NCBI GenBank assembly: GCA_013298845.1
Contig: JAAFJN010000050.1
Span: 1 to 32,606, forward strand
DNA length: 32,606 bases
From: Chitinophagales bacterium
GTDB taxonomy: Bacteria > Bacteroidota > Bacteroidia > Chitinophagales > Saprospiraceae
Direction of reading: 5' to 3'
The notes beneath the pieces are model-generated. The model was not told the DNA's origin, ran no database searches, and saw nothing but the letters and a program-made list of their open reading frames with translations. Below, piece after piece: positions 7,845 through 15,635 of the stretch. Every line of letters begins with the position of its first letter. The stretch's first letter is position 1. The position numbers and the translations under genes were made by a program.

Positions 7845-9239
7845 CTAAGCGGTTTCGGGTACCCGCATCTTACCCGTTACCACCTCCGAAATTAAGGCCG
7901 CCCGGTATTCGCGCAACAATTCGATGCGACGCTCCTCCTGCCGGGCCAGCGCATCTATTTCGGCGGTTTTTTCGTCGAGGTAATGGGCGATGGCGTTTTG
8001 CTGGGAAAGAGGGGGGACGGGAATGGGGAAATTAAAAACGGCATATTGCCCCAAGCCAAACCTTGTTATCCCATTTGCTTGCGTTTCAAAGTAGTTCCGT
8101 GAGCCACTGAATTGCAAAAATCTGCCTAAGTAAGCCCCTGTGAGAGTAGTATTGTTACTGGAAATTATTGTTAAATGATAACCACACACTACATTTTCCA
8201 GATTGTCTGCGATGTAGCACGGCACACCAATATCCGAAGGATCCTCAGAATCTTTAGTAATAATAACGTCTCCTTGCGAAAGTTGAAATTTAATCAGTTC
8301 TTCCTTTGAGCAAGTCCCGGTTACAAAATTATAATTATTGGTAATTGCCTCATTTTTATAAGCATCAGGATAATGCACAATTTTTACAGAAAGTTCATCT
8401 TCATATTGATGGCGGTCAACAGAACTATTTCGAATGTATGAGACATGTTTGAGTTTTTTTAAATTCCACCCTTCCGGCACGTCCCCGATCCATTCCACGC
8501 CGGACGGATACAGCGGCACGCCGAGGGTTCCGCCCTGTTCGGGAGGCAGGTGGGTAAGGCCCTTGGTCACGGCGTGGTTGATGGTGGCGGCGCGTTGTTC
8601 GCGCAGCAGGGCAATAATTTTTTCGCTTTGCTGAATCAATTGGTCCACCTGCGCCGTTTTTTCGTCGAGGTAACGGGCGATGGCGTTTTGTTCGGCGAGG
8701 GGTGGAATGGGAATGGGGATATTAAAAATGGCATATTGCCCCAAGCCAAACCTTGTTATCCCATTTGCTTGCGTTTCAAAGTAGTTCCGTGAGCCACTGA
8801 ATTGCAAAAATCTGCTTAAATAAGCCCCTGTAAGAGTAATATTATTGCTGGAAATTATTGTTAAATGATAACCACACACTACGTTTTCCAGATTGTCCGC
8901 TATGTAGCACGGCACACCTATATCTGAAGGATCCTCAGAATCTTTAGTAATGATAACGTCTCCTTGCGAAAGTTGAAATTTAATCAGTTCTTCTTTCGAG
9001 CAAGTCCCAGTTACAAAATTGTAATTATTAGTAATGACCTCATTTTTATAAGCATCTGGATAATGCACGATTTTTACAGAAAGTTCATCTTCATATTGAT
9101 GGCGGTCAACAGAACTGTTCCTAATGTTTGAAGTGTGCTTCAATTTCTTCACCTCCCATCCATCCGGTATTTCCCCCATCCATTCCACGCCCGAATCTTT
9201 GTAGGCGGGGTATTGCGTTGTGTGTGGTGCGTGTATCAT
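7845..9239 (-). CDS. hsdS: Type I restriction specificity subunit with two near-identical TRDs
   Basis: HsdS reads the bipartite DNA target and places HsdM and HsdR on it. This 464-residue protein has the usual layout of TRD1, conserved region, TRD2, conserved region. Each half begins SGVEW(M/I)G..P.GW and each conserved helix has a (Q)NAIA.YLDEKT pattern. Both TRDs have the same sequence (for example SSVDRHQYEDELSVKIVHYP in each) with only three differences over about 126 residues: Val/Ala, Ile/Thr and Ser/Gly. The flanks of the two halves are clearly more diverged. Because the TRDs sit in opposite orientation on DNA, the target should be a palindromic bipartite site. The start ATG overlaps the micro-ORF stop (ATGA). 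Confidence 0.95.
   Translation of the reverse strand: MIHAPHTTQYPAYKDSGVEWMGEIPDGWEVKKLKHTSNIRNSSVDRHQYEDELSVKIVHYPDAYKNEVITNNYNFVTGTCSKEELIKFQLSQGDVIITKDSEDPSDIGVPCYIADNLENVVCGYHLTIISSNNITLTGAYLSRFLQFSGSRNYFETQANGITRFGLGQYAIFNIPIPIPPLAEQNAIARYLDEKTAQVDQLIQQSEKIIALLREQRAATINHAVTKGLTHLPPEQGGTLGVPLYPSGVEWIGDVPEGWNLKKLKHVSYIRNSSVDRHQYEDELSVKIVHYPDAYKNEAITNNYNFVTGTCSKEELIKFQLSQGDVIITKDSEDPSDIGVPCYIADNLENVVCGYHLTIISSNNTTLTGAYLGRFLQFSGSRNYFETQANGITRFGLGQYAVFNFPIPVPPLSQQNAIAHYLDEKTAEIDALARQEERRIELLREYRAALISEVVTGKMRVPETA
7965..8436 (-). repeat. Internal hsdS repeat, copy encoding TRD2
   Basis: Matches 8655-9126 at an offset of 690 bp (230 codons). Over the roughly 380 bp from 8041 to about 8420 I count about 22 base differences, of which only three change an amino acid. 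Confidence 0.9.
8655..9126 (-). repeat. Internal hsdS repeat, copy encoding TRD1
   Basis: Partner of 7965-8436. Similarity drops sharply above 9126, where the N-terminal segment before TRD1 begins. Confidence 0.9.
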
Positions 9240-9325
9240 GGTTGTAACATGGTATGGTTATTTTTTAAAAAACGGCCAAAGGCCCACAGGGCTTCGTCCA
9301 CTTGTTTAAGCGTGGTATTGCTCAT
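9236..9325 (-). CDS. 29-residue micro-ORF bridging hsdM and hsdS
   Basis: The minus strand reads a 29-codon frame plus stop, beginning MSNTTLKQVDEALWAFGRFL. Its ATG overlaps the hsdM stop as ATGA (9322-9325) and its TGA overlaps the hsdS start as ATGA (9236-9239). This fills the hsdM-hsdS gap exactly, with 4-nt stop-start overlaps at both ends, the classic arrangement for translational coupling. The peptide is predicted to be a short amphipathic helix. No family is recognised. It may be a true small subunit or regulator, a relay that lets ribosomes pass from hsdM to hsdS, or a remnant of a longer gene. The geometry supports translation but does not prove it. Confidence 0.6.
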   Translation of the reverse strand: MSNTTLKQVDEALWAFGRFLKNNHTMLQP

Positions 9326-11031
9326 ATATCAAGCAGTTTTTTTAACAAACCATCAGTTTCCTGCTCCAGAGCGAGCAGGTCGCGGGTAATATCGTGCAGG
9401 GGCCGGAGGGGTTTGTACTGGTAAAAATATTTGGTAAAATTAATTTCGTAACCCACTTTGTCCTTGTCGCGGTCCATCCAGGCATTGGGCAGGTGCGGTT
9501 GTACCTCGCGGTCGAAATAAGCCTGAATATCGTGCCCCAGCGGGATCCGTTCGGTATCGCGTTTGGCGGAATCGGGTTTAGGTTGTCCGCTGCGGTCGCG
9601 AACGGGCGTACCGTCGGGTTGCAGTACGGGTTGTTCCACCGTCACTTTGGTATAACCGAAGAAGGTATTGGGGAATATTTTGCAGTGTGGCCCCTCGGCA
9701 AACGCCGTGTAGAGGTCAATCAGGTCCTGTCGTTGTTCTTCGGAAATTTCTTTGCGTTTGCTGCCCAGCGATTTTTTCATGGGTTTAAAAAAATCGGCGG
9801 CGTTCAGGAGTTGGACTTTGCCCCGTCGGCGGGCGGCTTTTTTGTTGGTCACTACCCAAATATAGGTACTGATACCGGTGTTAAAAAACAATTGGTCGGG
9901 CATGGCCACAATGGCTTCGAGCCAGTCATTTTCGATAATCCATTTGCGAATTTCGCTTTCGCCGCTGCCCGCATCGCCGGTAAACAAGGGGGAGCCATTG
10001 AACACAATGCCAATGCGGCTGCCGGTGGGTTCCATTTTGGAGATGAGGTGTTGCAGGAACAGCAAAGAGCCGTCGGAACTGCGGGGCGTACCCACAAAAA
10101 AGCGGCCGTTGGGGTTGGCGGCTTCGTTTTCGACGAAGGTTTGCTCCGATTTCCACGATACGCCAAAGGGCGGATTGGTGGCCATATAGTCGAAGCGTTG
10201 GCCCTGGAATTTGTCTTCGGAGAGGGAACTGCCCAACTGAATGGCGTCGGGGTCTTCGCCGGTGATCAGGAAATCCGATTTACAAATGGAAAAAGTTTGG
10301 GGGTTGAGTTCCTGGCCCAATAACCGGAGGTGGATATCGGGGTTGATGTGTTGTTTCACGTAATCCTGCCCGATGGTGAGCATCCCGCCGCTACCGGCGC
10401 AGCAGTCGAAGAGGGAGCGGACAACCCCGGCACCTTTGAGCGATTGATGGTCTTCTTCAAAGAGGAGGGCCACGAGCAGGCGCACGACATCGCGCGGGGT
10501 GTAGTGGTCACCGCTGGTTTCGTTGCTCATTTCAGAGAACCTGCGGAGGAGTTCTTCGTACACCTGCCCCATGAGGCGGTTATCCACGAGGTCGGGGTGG
10601 AGGTCAATTTCGGTAAATTTGTCAATGAGCAGGAAAAGTCGGTTGTTTTTGGCGAGTTTTTCGATGGGTTTTTCGAGTTGGAAATGCTCGATAATGTCGA
10701 GCACGTTTTTGCTGTATCCGTTGAGGTAATTATTGAGGTTGAGGCGGATATTTTTGGCATCGCCGGTAAGCCTTCGGAGGTCGTATTTGCTGACGTTAAA
10801 AAACGAGGTACCGATACTGCCGAGAATAATGGGCGTAGGGTCGTCAATTTTGTCTTTGTACTGTTGGTGGAGGTCAAAGACGCGGTCTTTATTGGGTTCG
10901 AGCACGCAATCGAGTCGTCGGAGGACCACAAAAGGGAGAATAACATCGCCGTATTCGTGGTTTTTGAAGAGACCGCGGAGGACATCATCGGCAATATTCC
11001 AGATAAAATTGGATAGTTCTTGAAACGTCAT
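9322..11031 (-). CDS. hsdM: Type I restriction DNA methyltransferase subunit
   Basis: HsdM transfers a methyl group from S-adenosylmethionine to adenine N6 in the target site named by HsdS. The start at 11031 gives 569 residues; 19 more in-frame codons lie upstream but look non-coding. The N-terminal helical domain (about residues 1-150) is followed by the methyltransferase core, with SAM motif I DCCAGSGG at 209-216 and catalytic motif IV NPPF at 286-289. HYTPRDVVRLL near 176-186 is typical of HsdM. It is the first gene of the minus-strand operon, and a -7 box lies about 55 bp upstream. Its stop overlaps the micro-ORF start. Confidence 0.95.
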   Translation of the reverse strand: MTFQELSNFIWNIADDVLRGLFKNHEYGDVILPFVVLRRLDCVLEPNKDRVFDLHQQYKDKIDDPTPIILGSIGTSFFNVSKYDLRRLTGDAKNIRLNLNNYLNGYSKNVLDIIEHFQLEKPIEKLAKNNRLFLLIDKFTEIDLHPDLVDNRLMGQVYEELLRRFSEMSNETSGDHYTPRDVVRLLVALLFEEDHQSLKGAGVVRSLFDCCAGSGGMLTIGQDYVKQHINPDIHLRLLGQELNPQTFSICKSDFLITGEDPDAIQLGSSLSEDKFQGQRFDYMATNPPFGVSWKSEQTFVENEAANPNGRFFVGTPRSSDGSLLFLQHLISKMEPTGSRIGIVFNGSPLFTGDAGSGESEIRKWIIENDWLEAIVAMPDQLFFNTGISTYIWVVTNKKAARRRGKVQLLNAADFFKPMKKSLGSKRKEISEEQRQDLIDLYTAFAEGPHCKIFPNTFFGYTKVTVEQPVLQPDGTPVRDRSGQPKPDSAKRDTERIPLGHDIQAYFDREVQPHLPNAWMDRDKDKVGYEINFTKYFYQYKPLRPLHDITRDLLALEQETDGLLKKLLDI

Positions 11032-11085
11032 TAAAATAAAGGAGTCGTAGAGATATAAGATTAAACACCAATTGTGATGCGGGGG

Positions 11086-11093
11086 CAAATATA
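11086..11093 (-). promoter_or_regulatory. -7 box of the hsd operon promoter
   Basis: On the minus strand this reads TATATTTG, an exact TAnnTTTG match, giving a leader of roughly 50 nt before the hsdM ATG. No clear TTTG -33 box is visible. It faces away from the promoter at 11190-11219. Confidence 0.5.
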
Positions 11094-11189
11094 GTTTAAT
11101 GTTTGTTTATTGGTGGGGTTAATGTTTTTTTTGGGGGGAAATAAAAAAAGTCTTTTTGACAAATCCACAAAAAAAATCTTAAAAATCGC

Positions 11190-11219
11190 TTTGCTTTTCT
11201 GCTAAAACATCTATATTTG
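11190..11219 (+). promoter_or_regulatory. Promoter of the XRE/ImmA-PIN operon
   Basis: TTTG (11190-11193), an 18-nt spacer and TATATTTG (11212-11219) fit the Bacteroidota -33/-7 promoter well. It leaves a leader of about 100 nt before the ATG at 11329. The spacing to the divergent hsd promoter (about 100 bp) would let one bound regulator affect both. Confidence 0.65.
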
Positions 11220-11328
11220 CACTCAAAGTACAAACCATTACCCCTGAACAACTTTTTGTTTTAATCATAAGCCATTGATTGTTAGTTTTTTAACAGTCCC
11301 GTGGTCTAATCTCATGAGAAGTAATACT

Positions 11329-12411
11329 ATGCACAACTTTCCCGAACGGCTACGCTCTGCCCGAAAAATGAACGGACTCACCCTCGAAGGACTGGCCGAA
11401 AGGCTGGGGCATCGGGTATCCAAACAGTCCTTAAATAAATACGAACAAGGTGCTGTAAAACCTGATCCTGATTTACTCTTACCTTTGTGTGAAGCATTAA
11501 ATGTGCGGCCTGATTATTTTACCCGAACTAAACAGGTCGAAATTGTACATTATGAGTTTCGTAAACTGTCGAAACTTCCCAAAAAAGAACAAACCGTTGC
11601 CTTGGAAAAAACCCGGGATGCGTTGGAACGCTACCTTGAACTGGAAGAATTGCTGGGCATTGATGCGCCGGTACTTCCAACTATTCCCGGTTTGCCTCAA
11701 CAAATTGCCACCCGAGAGGAGGCCGAAATAGCGGCCGATATTGTGCGTGAATACTTTAATTTGGGTGATGATCCATTGTTTAACATCAGCGAAATGCTGG
11801 AAGATAAAGGTATTCGGGTGATTGAAATTGAAGTGGACGATGCTTTTAGCGGAATGTCCACTACCTTGGAAAACAAGATACCCGTGATTGTTGTCAATGG
11901 TGTATTTGATAAATCATTAGACCGAAAACGATTTACCCTACTACATGAGTTAGCCCACCTGCTGCTGAATTTTTCCCCCGACATCGAAGATAAACTGGAG
12001 GAAAGGCTTTGTGATGCGTTTGCCGGTGCTATGTTGTTGCCTGGAATTAAAGTGAAGGAAATGTTGGGAAATCACCGGTCGGCACTGATGTGGAATGAAC
12101 TGGTATTAATAAAAGAACTTTACGGTATTTCCGTCCGTGGTATCCTGTACCGTGCAAAGCAACACAGTATTATTACCGACTATGATTTTGATATGAAAAT
12201 GCGCGAACTAAGCCGGTTTTATGGTCGAAAATCTGAACCAGGTCAATATAGAGGCGTAGAGAAGGCGGTTCGTTTTCGGCAATTATTGCTACGTGCTATT
12301 TCAGAAGAAGTAATTTCTATCTCAAAAGCAGCGGCAATTGATGGCAAAAAACTGGCGGATTTCCGGGAAGAATTAAACCAAATGAACAAACATGCGGATA
12401 GCGATAACTGA
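11329..12411 (+). CDS. XRE-type regulator fused to ImmA/IrrE metallopeptidase
   Basis: A 360-residue protein starting MHNFPERL at 11329; in-frame ATG at 11314 and TTG at 11275 are alternatives. Residues 5-65 form an XRE helix-turn-helix (LRSARKMNGLTLEGLAERLG...KYEQG...P). A linker follows, then the IrrE/ImmA-type zinc peptidase: LLHELAHLLLNF with the zinc ligands His206 and His210 and the catalytic Glu207, and a third ligand probably Glu225 before DAFAGAMLLP. Proteins of this COG2856 type cleave or bind repressors and are frequent in mobile elements and toxin-antitoxin loci. The next gene, a PIN nuclease, overlaps it by 20 bp, so they are made together. It may act as antitoxin and autoregulator; that is inferred from the gene pair. 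Confidence 0.9.
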   Translation: MHNFPERLRSARKMNGLTLEGLAERLGHRVSKQSLNKYEQGAVKPDPDLLLPLCEALNVRPDYFTRTKQVEIVHYEFRKLSKLPKKEQTVALEKTRDALERYLELEELLGIDAPVLPTIPGLPQQIATREEAEIAADIVREYFNLGDDPLFNISEMLEDKGIRVIEIEVDDAFSGMSTTLENKIPVIVVNGVFDKSLDRKRFTLLHELAHLLLNFSPDIEDKLEERLCDAFAGAMLLPGIKVKEMLGNHRSALMWNELVLIKELYGISVRGILYRAKQHSIITDYDFDMKMRELSRFYGRKSEPGQYRGVEKAVRFRQLLLRAISEEVISISKAAAIDGKKLADFREELNQMNKHADSDN

Positions 12412-12892
12412 TGCTAATATTTTTATTGACCTGCACGCTTTGGGTTGTCTTGGGTTATTGAAAAATCTTGAATTAGAAATCCACACTACCGACTTGATCA
12501 TATCCGAGTTGTCTGATGAGCAAAAAAATGCGGTACTGGAAATTATAACAGTTGTTGAACCAATTTCACTTGATTTTTTGTCCGATGTAGAGCATGCCGG
12601 GGTGCCTAAGGGGCTTTCCGTCCCCGACCGTTCGTTGATATGGTACAGTCAAAATGTATCATTTTCGAATATGCTGATTCTTTCTGGGGATAATCTTGTC
12701 CGAAAATGGTGCAAGGCGAATAAAATTAACGTCTATGGAATATTATGGATACTTGATATTTCGGTCGAAAAATCTTTATTGCAGCACGCAGAGGCTTATA
12801 TGCTGTTAAAACAACTAACAAAAATTAATCAATGGCTTCCATACCGGGAATGCGAAGAGCGCCTGGAAAAATGGGGTAATCAATCTGATTAA
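12392..12892 (+). CDS. PIN-domain nuclease-like protein, putative toxin
   Basis: A 166-residue protein starting at ATG 12392, overlapping the XRE/ImmA gene by 20 bp. PIN domains are small metal-dependent RNases, the usual toxin part of VapBC-type pairs. The expected acidic residues are visible in order: Asp7 (ITDANIFIDL), Glu39 (LIISELS), Asp79 (SVPDRSLIW) and Asp100 (LILSGDNLVRKW). From memory, pairs of an XRE-COG2856 protein with a PIN-like protein (for example DUF4411) have been proposed as toxin-antitoxin systems; this one follows the same order. Its stop abuts the stop of the converging gene with no gap. Function as a toxin is inferred. Confidence 0.85.
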   Translation: MRIAITDANIFIDLHALGCLGLLKNLELEIHTTDLIISELSDEQKNAVLEIITVVEPISLDFLSDVEHAGVPKGLSVPDRSLIWYSQNVSFSNMLILSGDNLVRKWCKANKINVYGILWILDISVEKSLLQHAEAYMLLKQLTKINQWLPYRECEERLEKWGNQSD

Positions 12893-13315
12893 TCACCCCT
12901 CCCAAACCTCCACCCCCAAATCCCACCAATCACCCTCCATCACCAACCGGATAACCTCATTTTCCAAGTCTTCCGCCTCCGCCGTGACGCTAAGGCTTCC
13001 GTTTTTCCATAATTCCTGCGTTTCCGGGGCAGTGGCATCGTAGGGGGCATCGAGATTGTGTGCCGCGCAGTAGTGTGCCCACAGCGTTGCGCGGGCTGCG
13101 TGACCAACGGTTTCGTCTAACGATGCCAAACGGTGCATCCAGTGTTCCAACGGCGGGTAAGAACCGCGCAGCAACGGACTGGGCAGGGTGAGATACACCT
13201 GCGCGGTTTTGGCCAGCGCGGGAATAAATACACGTGTGCTGAAATCTACCCACTCGGTACCTTCCATGCTACCAACAAATGTGCCTTCGGCGAGAATGTC
13301 TGCGGTTGTTTTCAT
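12893..13315 (-). CDS. Hypothetical protein
   Basis: A 140-residue soluble, acidic protein rich in Trp and Glu, ending with WWDLGVEVWEG. It has no signal peptide, no membrane segment and no family I can name. Its stop codon is directly next to the PIN-gene stop, so the two genes converge with no spacer. The coding frame is well supported by its codon use (the opposite-strand frames are shorter) and by an ATG start at 13315. Small Trp-rich acidic proteins of this size are sometimes immunity-like or adaptor proteins, but nothing in the sequence shows that. Confidence 0.65.
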   Translation of the reverse strand: MKTTADILAEGTFVGSMEGTEWVDFSTRVFIPALAKTAQVYLTLPSPLLRGSYPPLEHWMHRLASLDETVGHAARATLWAHYCAAHNLDAPYDATAPETQELWKNGSLSVTAEAEDLENEVIRLVMEGDWWDLGVEVWEG

Positions 13316-13380
13316 GCGGTAAAAGTAATGGCTTCCCGTTTATTTCCCCCCAAAATTTTGGAGTACGTGACAAGATTCGG

Positions 13381-13619
13381 GCACCGTTACCCAACCCCGT
13401 CTGGCCCTTAGCGGTGCGGCCTTAGAAAAATCCCGATTTTGCTCCGTTGGAGGCCGATGAAGCCAAAAACTGTTTGAGCCAAACGTTATTTGCGGGGCGA
13501 AAGCCCCTGTGAGGGCGACCGGCGAGTTTTTTTGGCGCGGCCGGAGACGGAAAGCAAAATCGTAGGATTTTTCGTCAGCCGCGGGCTTTTTTGTTACTTT
13601 TTTGGCCCCAAAAAAGTAA
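13381..13619 (+). other. Strongly folded intergenic element (REP-like)
   Basis: This is the main content of the gene-free stretch 13316-13890. Visible pairs are GCACCG (13381-13386) with CGGTGC (13412-13417); an outer inverted repeat of about 22-26 bp, 13426-13447 with 13547-13572, whose perfect core is CGATTTTGCT/AGCAAAATCG flanked by CCGT/ACGG and AAAAATCC/GGATTTTT; inside it a GGGGC-GAAA-GCCCC tetraloop hairpin (13494-13507); and a closing 12-bp hairpin at 13594-13619. The ensemble looks like a structured RNA or a non-autonomous repeat element. From 13620 to 13890 I see nothing beyond AT-rich leader sequence. Confidence 0.6.
13594..13619 (+). terminator. Perfect 12-bp palindromic hairpin
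   Basis: TTACTTTTTTGG (13594-13605) and CCAAAAAAGTAA (13608-13619) pair perfectly around a 2-nt centre. It forms on either strand. It could end the element described at 13381-13619; it lacks a trailing T run outside the stem, so intrinsic termination is uncertain. Confidence 0.45.
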
Positions 13620-13890
13620 GAAGTTGGCTTTAAAGAACAATCTTTTCACCAACTACTATTTTAAGGTGATATTGGTCAGAATAATAAATGGCCCCGATTT
13701 TGTCCCCCATCCAAAACTTTTTCCCAAAAAAAATCCACTCCCCAAAATCCAAACTTTCCTTGCCTCCGTATATACTTCCAACACCACCAAAAAGCAAATT
13801 ACCCACAGTGACCAAATAAAAAACACCCACGGAGCATCCACCGTAAAACGTGGTCCCCGACATTCACTTTTACACTAAATATTTTACACA

Positions 13891-15609
13891 ATGAAACGCT
13901 TTATTTTACCCTGGCGCACCTGCGCCATGCTGGTACTGGCATTCCTATGCGCTGTCCGGCTCCCTGCGTCTTCACACCGCGAAGCACCGCTCATCGCCAA
14001 TGACCCCTTGGCCGATAACACCGATGTGTATGCCTTCCGCAGCCCCGACGACCCCAATTCCATTACCATTATCGCCTGTTATATCCCCGGCGAAGTACCC
14101 CACGGTGGTCCTAATTTTCACACTTTTGGCGAAAATATCCGCTACGAAATTCACGTGGACAACGATGCCGCCAAACCCGGCGACGAAATCACGTACCGTT
14201 TTACCTTTACCCGCACCAACCAGGACCCGTCCACGTTTTTCCGCGTTCGGTTGGGGGCCGAAAACCTGAAAACCCAATACAAATGCGAACGCAGCATGGA
14301 TGGCGGCGTTACCTGGACCACCATTTACAACAACGGCCCGGTGCCACCGCCATTTATCGGCGCACGGTCTATTTCCGGCGGCGCGGGTCTTAATACCACC
14401 TACGATGCCCTCATTGCGCAAGCCATTGTAAATGCGTCCACGGGCGAAAAAATCTACTGCGGCCCGGCCGATGACCCGTTTTTTGTGGACTTGGGCGGGG
14501 TGTTTGACCTCGGTAACCTGCCACGCCAAAACGGTCCCGCCCGCGATGGTTTGGGTCAGTTGAACGTACACGCTATTTGCCTGCAAATCCCGATTCCAAC
14601 CCTGCTCAAAACGGGTGTTGCCGCTACGCCGGTGAGTATTTTGGACCCCAATTTTGTAATCGGGGTATGGGCCAGCGCCAGCCGTCCCGCCACCCGCACT
14701 TTGGGTGCCAACAGCATCAACGACAGCGGAAACTGGGTGCAGGTAAGCCGTTTGGGTATGCCTTTGACCAACGAAGTGGTGATCCCGATTGGTTTTAAAG
14801 ACTATTGGAACGCCCTCACGCCGTATCAGGAAATTGCCGATACCCAATTGGATAATTTCTTCTACAACCCCGAATTGGCCCTGTACATGGACGATGATTT
14901 GTTCGGTGGCGCGGTGCCTTCGTTTTCGGCCCTGCGCATTCAGCGAAATTCTTTGGGCGCTTTCGATTTTGGTTACGGCCAGGATGGTTTGTTTGGCCTC
15001 AAAGGTAATCCGGCGCTGGCGGGCACGGCCCTCGACGATGCCGTTTTTGGTACTTTATTGTTGCCCGGACCCGGAAAAGCGCGTTCGGTGGACCTTTGGC
15101 CCATTTTCCACACGGGTGTACCTAATGTGCAGCCGTACCAGTTGGCTACGGGCAAAAACGGCAATCCATTGGCGGCGGGTAAACCATTTATCCACAACTT
15201 TTTGCCCAACGGCGGCGATATGTTGCGCCTCAATATGGCTACGCCGGTAACGCCCCGCAACAGCCCCGAGTTTAGCAGCGAAGGTATTATCGCGGCGGCC
15301 GTGGCGGGTCTTACCCAGGCACCGTACAATACCAATACGAACATCGAAAATATCCCGAACATGGATGGTTTCCCGAATGGTCGCCGCCTCGAAGATGACG
15401 TGACCCGCATCGAATTGCAGGCCGTATCGGGTGTGGCTTTGGCCGCCATTGGCCTTTGGTACGACGATTACACCGCCGGTGGCTCGCCCGTGACGACCCA
15501 ATTGGTCAATGTCCTTTCGTACAATACCGGCGTTGGTCAAAATGACCGTCCGTTCAAAAGTGCATTCCCTTACCTCGCTACACCTTGGAGCGGTACCGAA
15601 ACCAATTAA
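13891..15609 (+). CDS. Secreted DUF4331-family protein (first of two)
   Basis: A 572-residue exported protein, with an N-terminal signal sequence (MKRFILPWRTCAMLVLAFLC...). The mature part opens with the DUF4331 signature SSHREAPLIANDP, ADNTDVYAFRSPD, and continues over nearly the full length (FYNPELALYMDD, HNFLPNGGDMLRLN, NMDGFPNGRRLEDDVTRIEL). The function of DUF4331 is unknown. Unlike the next gene it stops after the domain (ending SGTETN) and has no T9SS sorting tail. It is 26 bp upstream of its paralogue, in one operon. About 575 bp of gene-free DNA lie before it, and I see no clear -7 box near its start. Confidence 0.9.
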   Translation: MKRFILPWRTCAMLVLAFLCAVRLPASSHREAPLIANDPLADNTDVYAFRSPDDPNSITIIACYIPGEVPHGGPNFHTFGENIRYEIHVDNDAAKPGDEITYRFTFTRTNQDPSTFFRVRLGAENLKTQYKCERSMDGGVTWTTIYNNGPVPPPFIGARSISGGAGLNTTYDALIAQAIVNASTGEKIYCGPADDPFFVDLGGVFDLGNLPRQNGPARDGLGQLNVHAICLQIPIPTLLKTGVAATPVSILDPNFVIGVWASASRPATRTLGANSINDSGNWVQVSRLGMPLTNEVVIPIGFKDYWNALTPYQEIADTQLDNFFYNPELALYMDDDLFGGAVPSFSALRIQRNSLGAFDFGYGQDGLFGLKGNPALAGTALDDAVFGTLLLPGPGKARSVDLWPIFHTGVPNVQPYQLATGKNGNPLAAGKPFIHNFLPNGGDMLRLNMATPVTPRNSPEFSSEGIIAAAVAGLTQAPYNTNTNIENIPNMDGFPNGRRLEDDVTRIELQAVSGVALAAIGLWYDDYTAGGSPVTTQLVNVLSYNTGVGQNDRPFKSAFPYLATPWSGTETN

Positions 15610-15635
15610 TTGTTTTTTCCAAAAAAATAAGTACA

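Noticed and set aside
9394-11016. Long plus-strand frames (309 and 228 codons) opposite hsdM
   Set aside because: They lie fully antisense to a clear hsdM with intact motifs; their translations show no domain and look like reverse-strand composition effects.
13591-13878. Possible small plus-strand gene in the 13.3-13.9 kb spacer
   Set aside because: It runs through the palindromic hairpin and poly-A tracts, has no recognisable start context and no domain.
13972-14847. 291-codon minus-strand frame opposite the first DUF4331 gene
   Set aside because: Shadow of a well-supported gene. A similar shadow opposite the second copy reflects their shared sequence.
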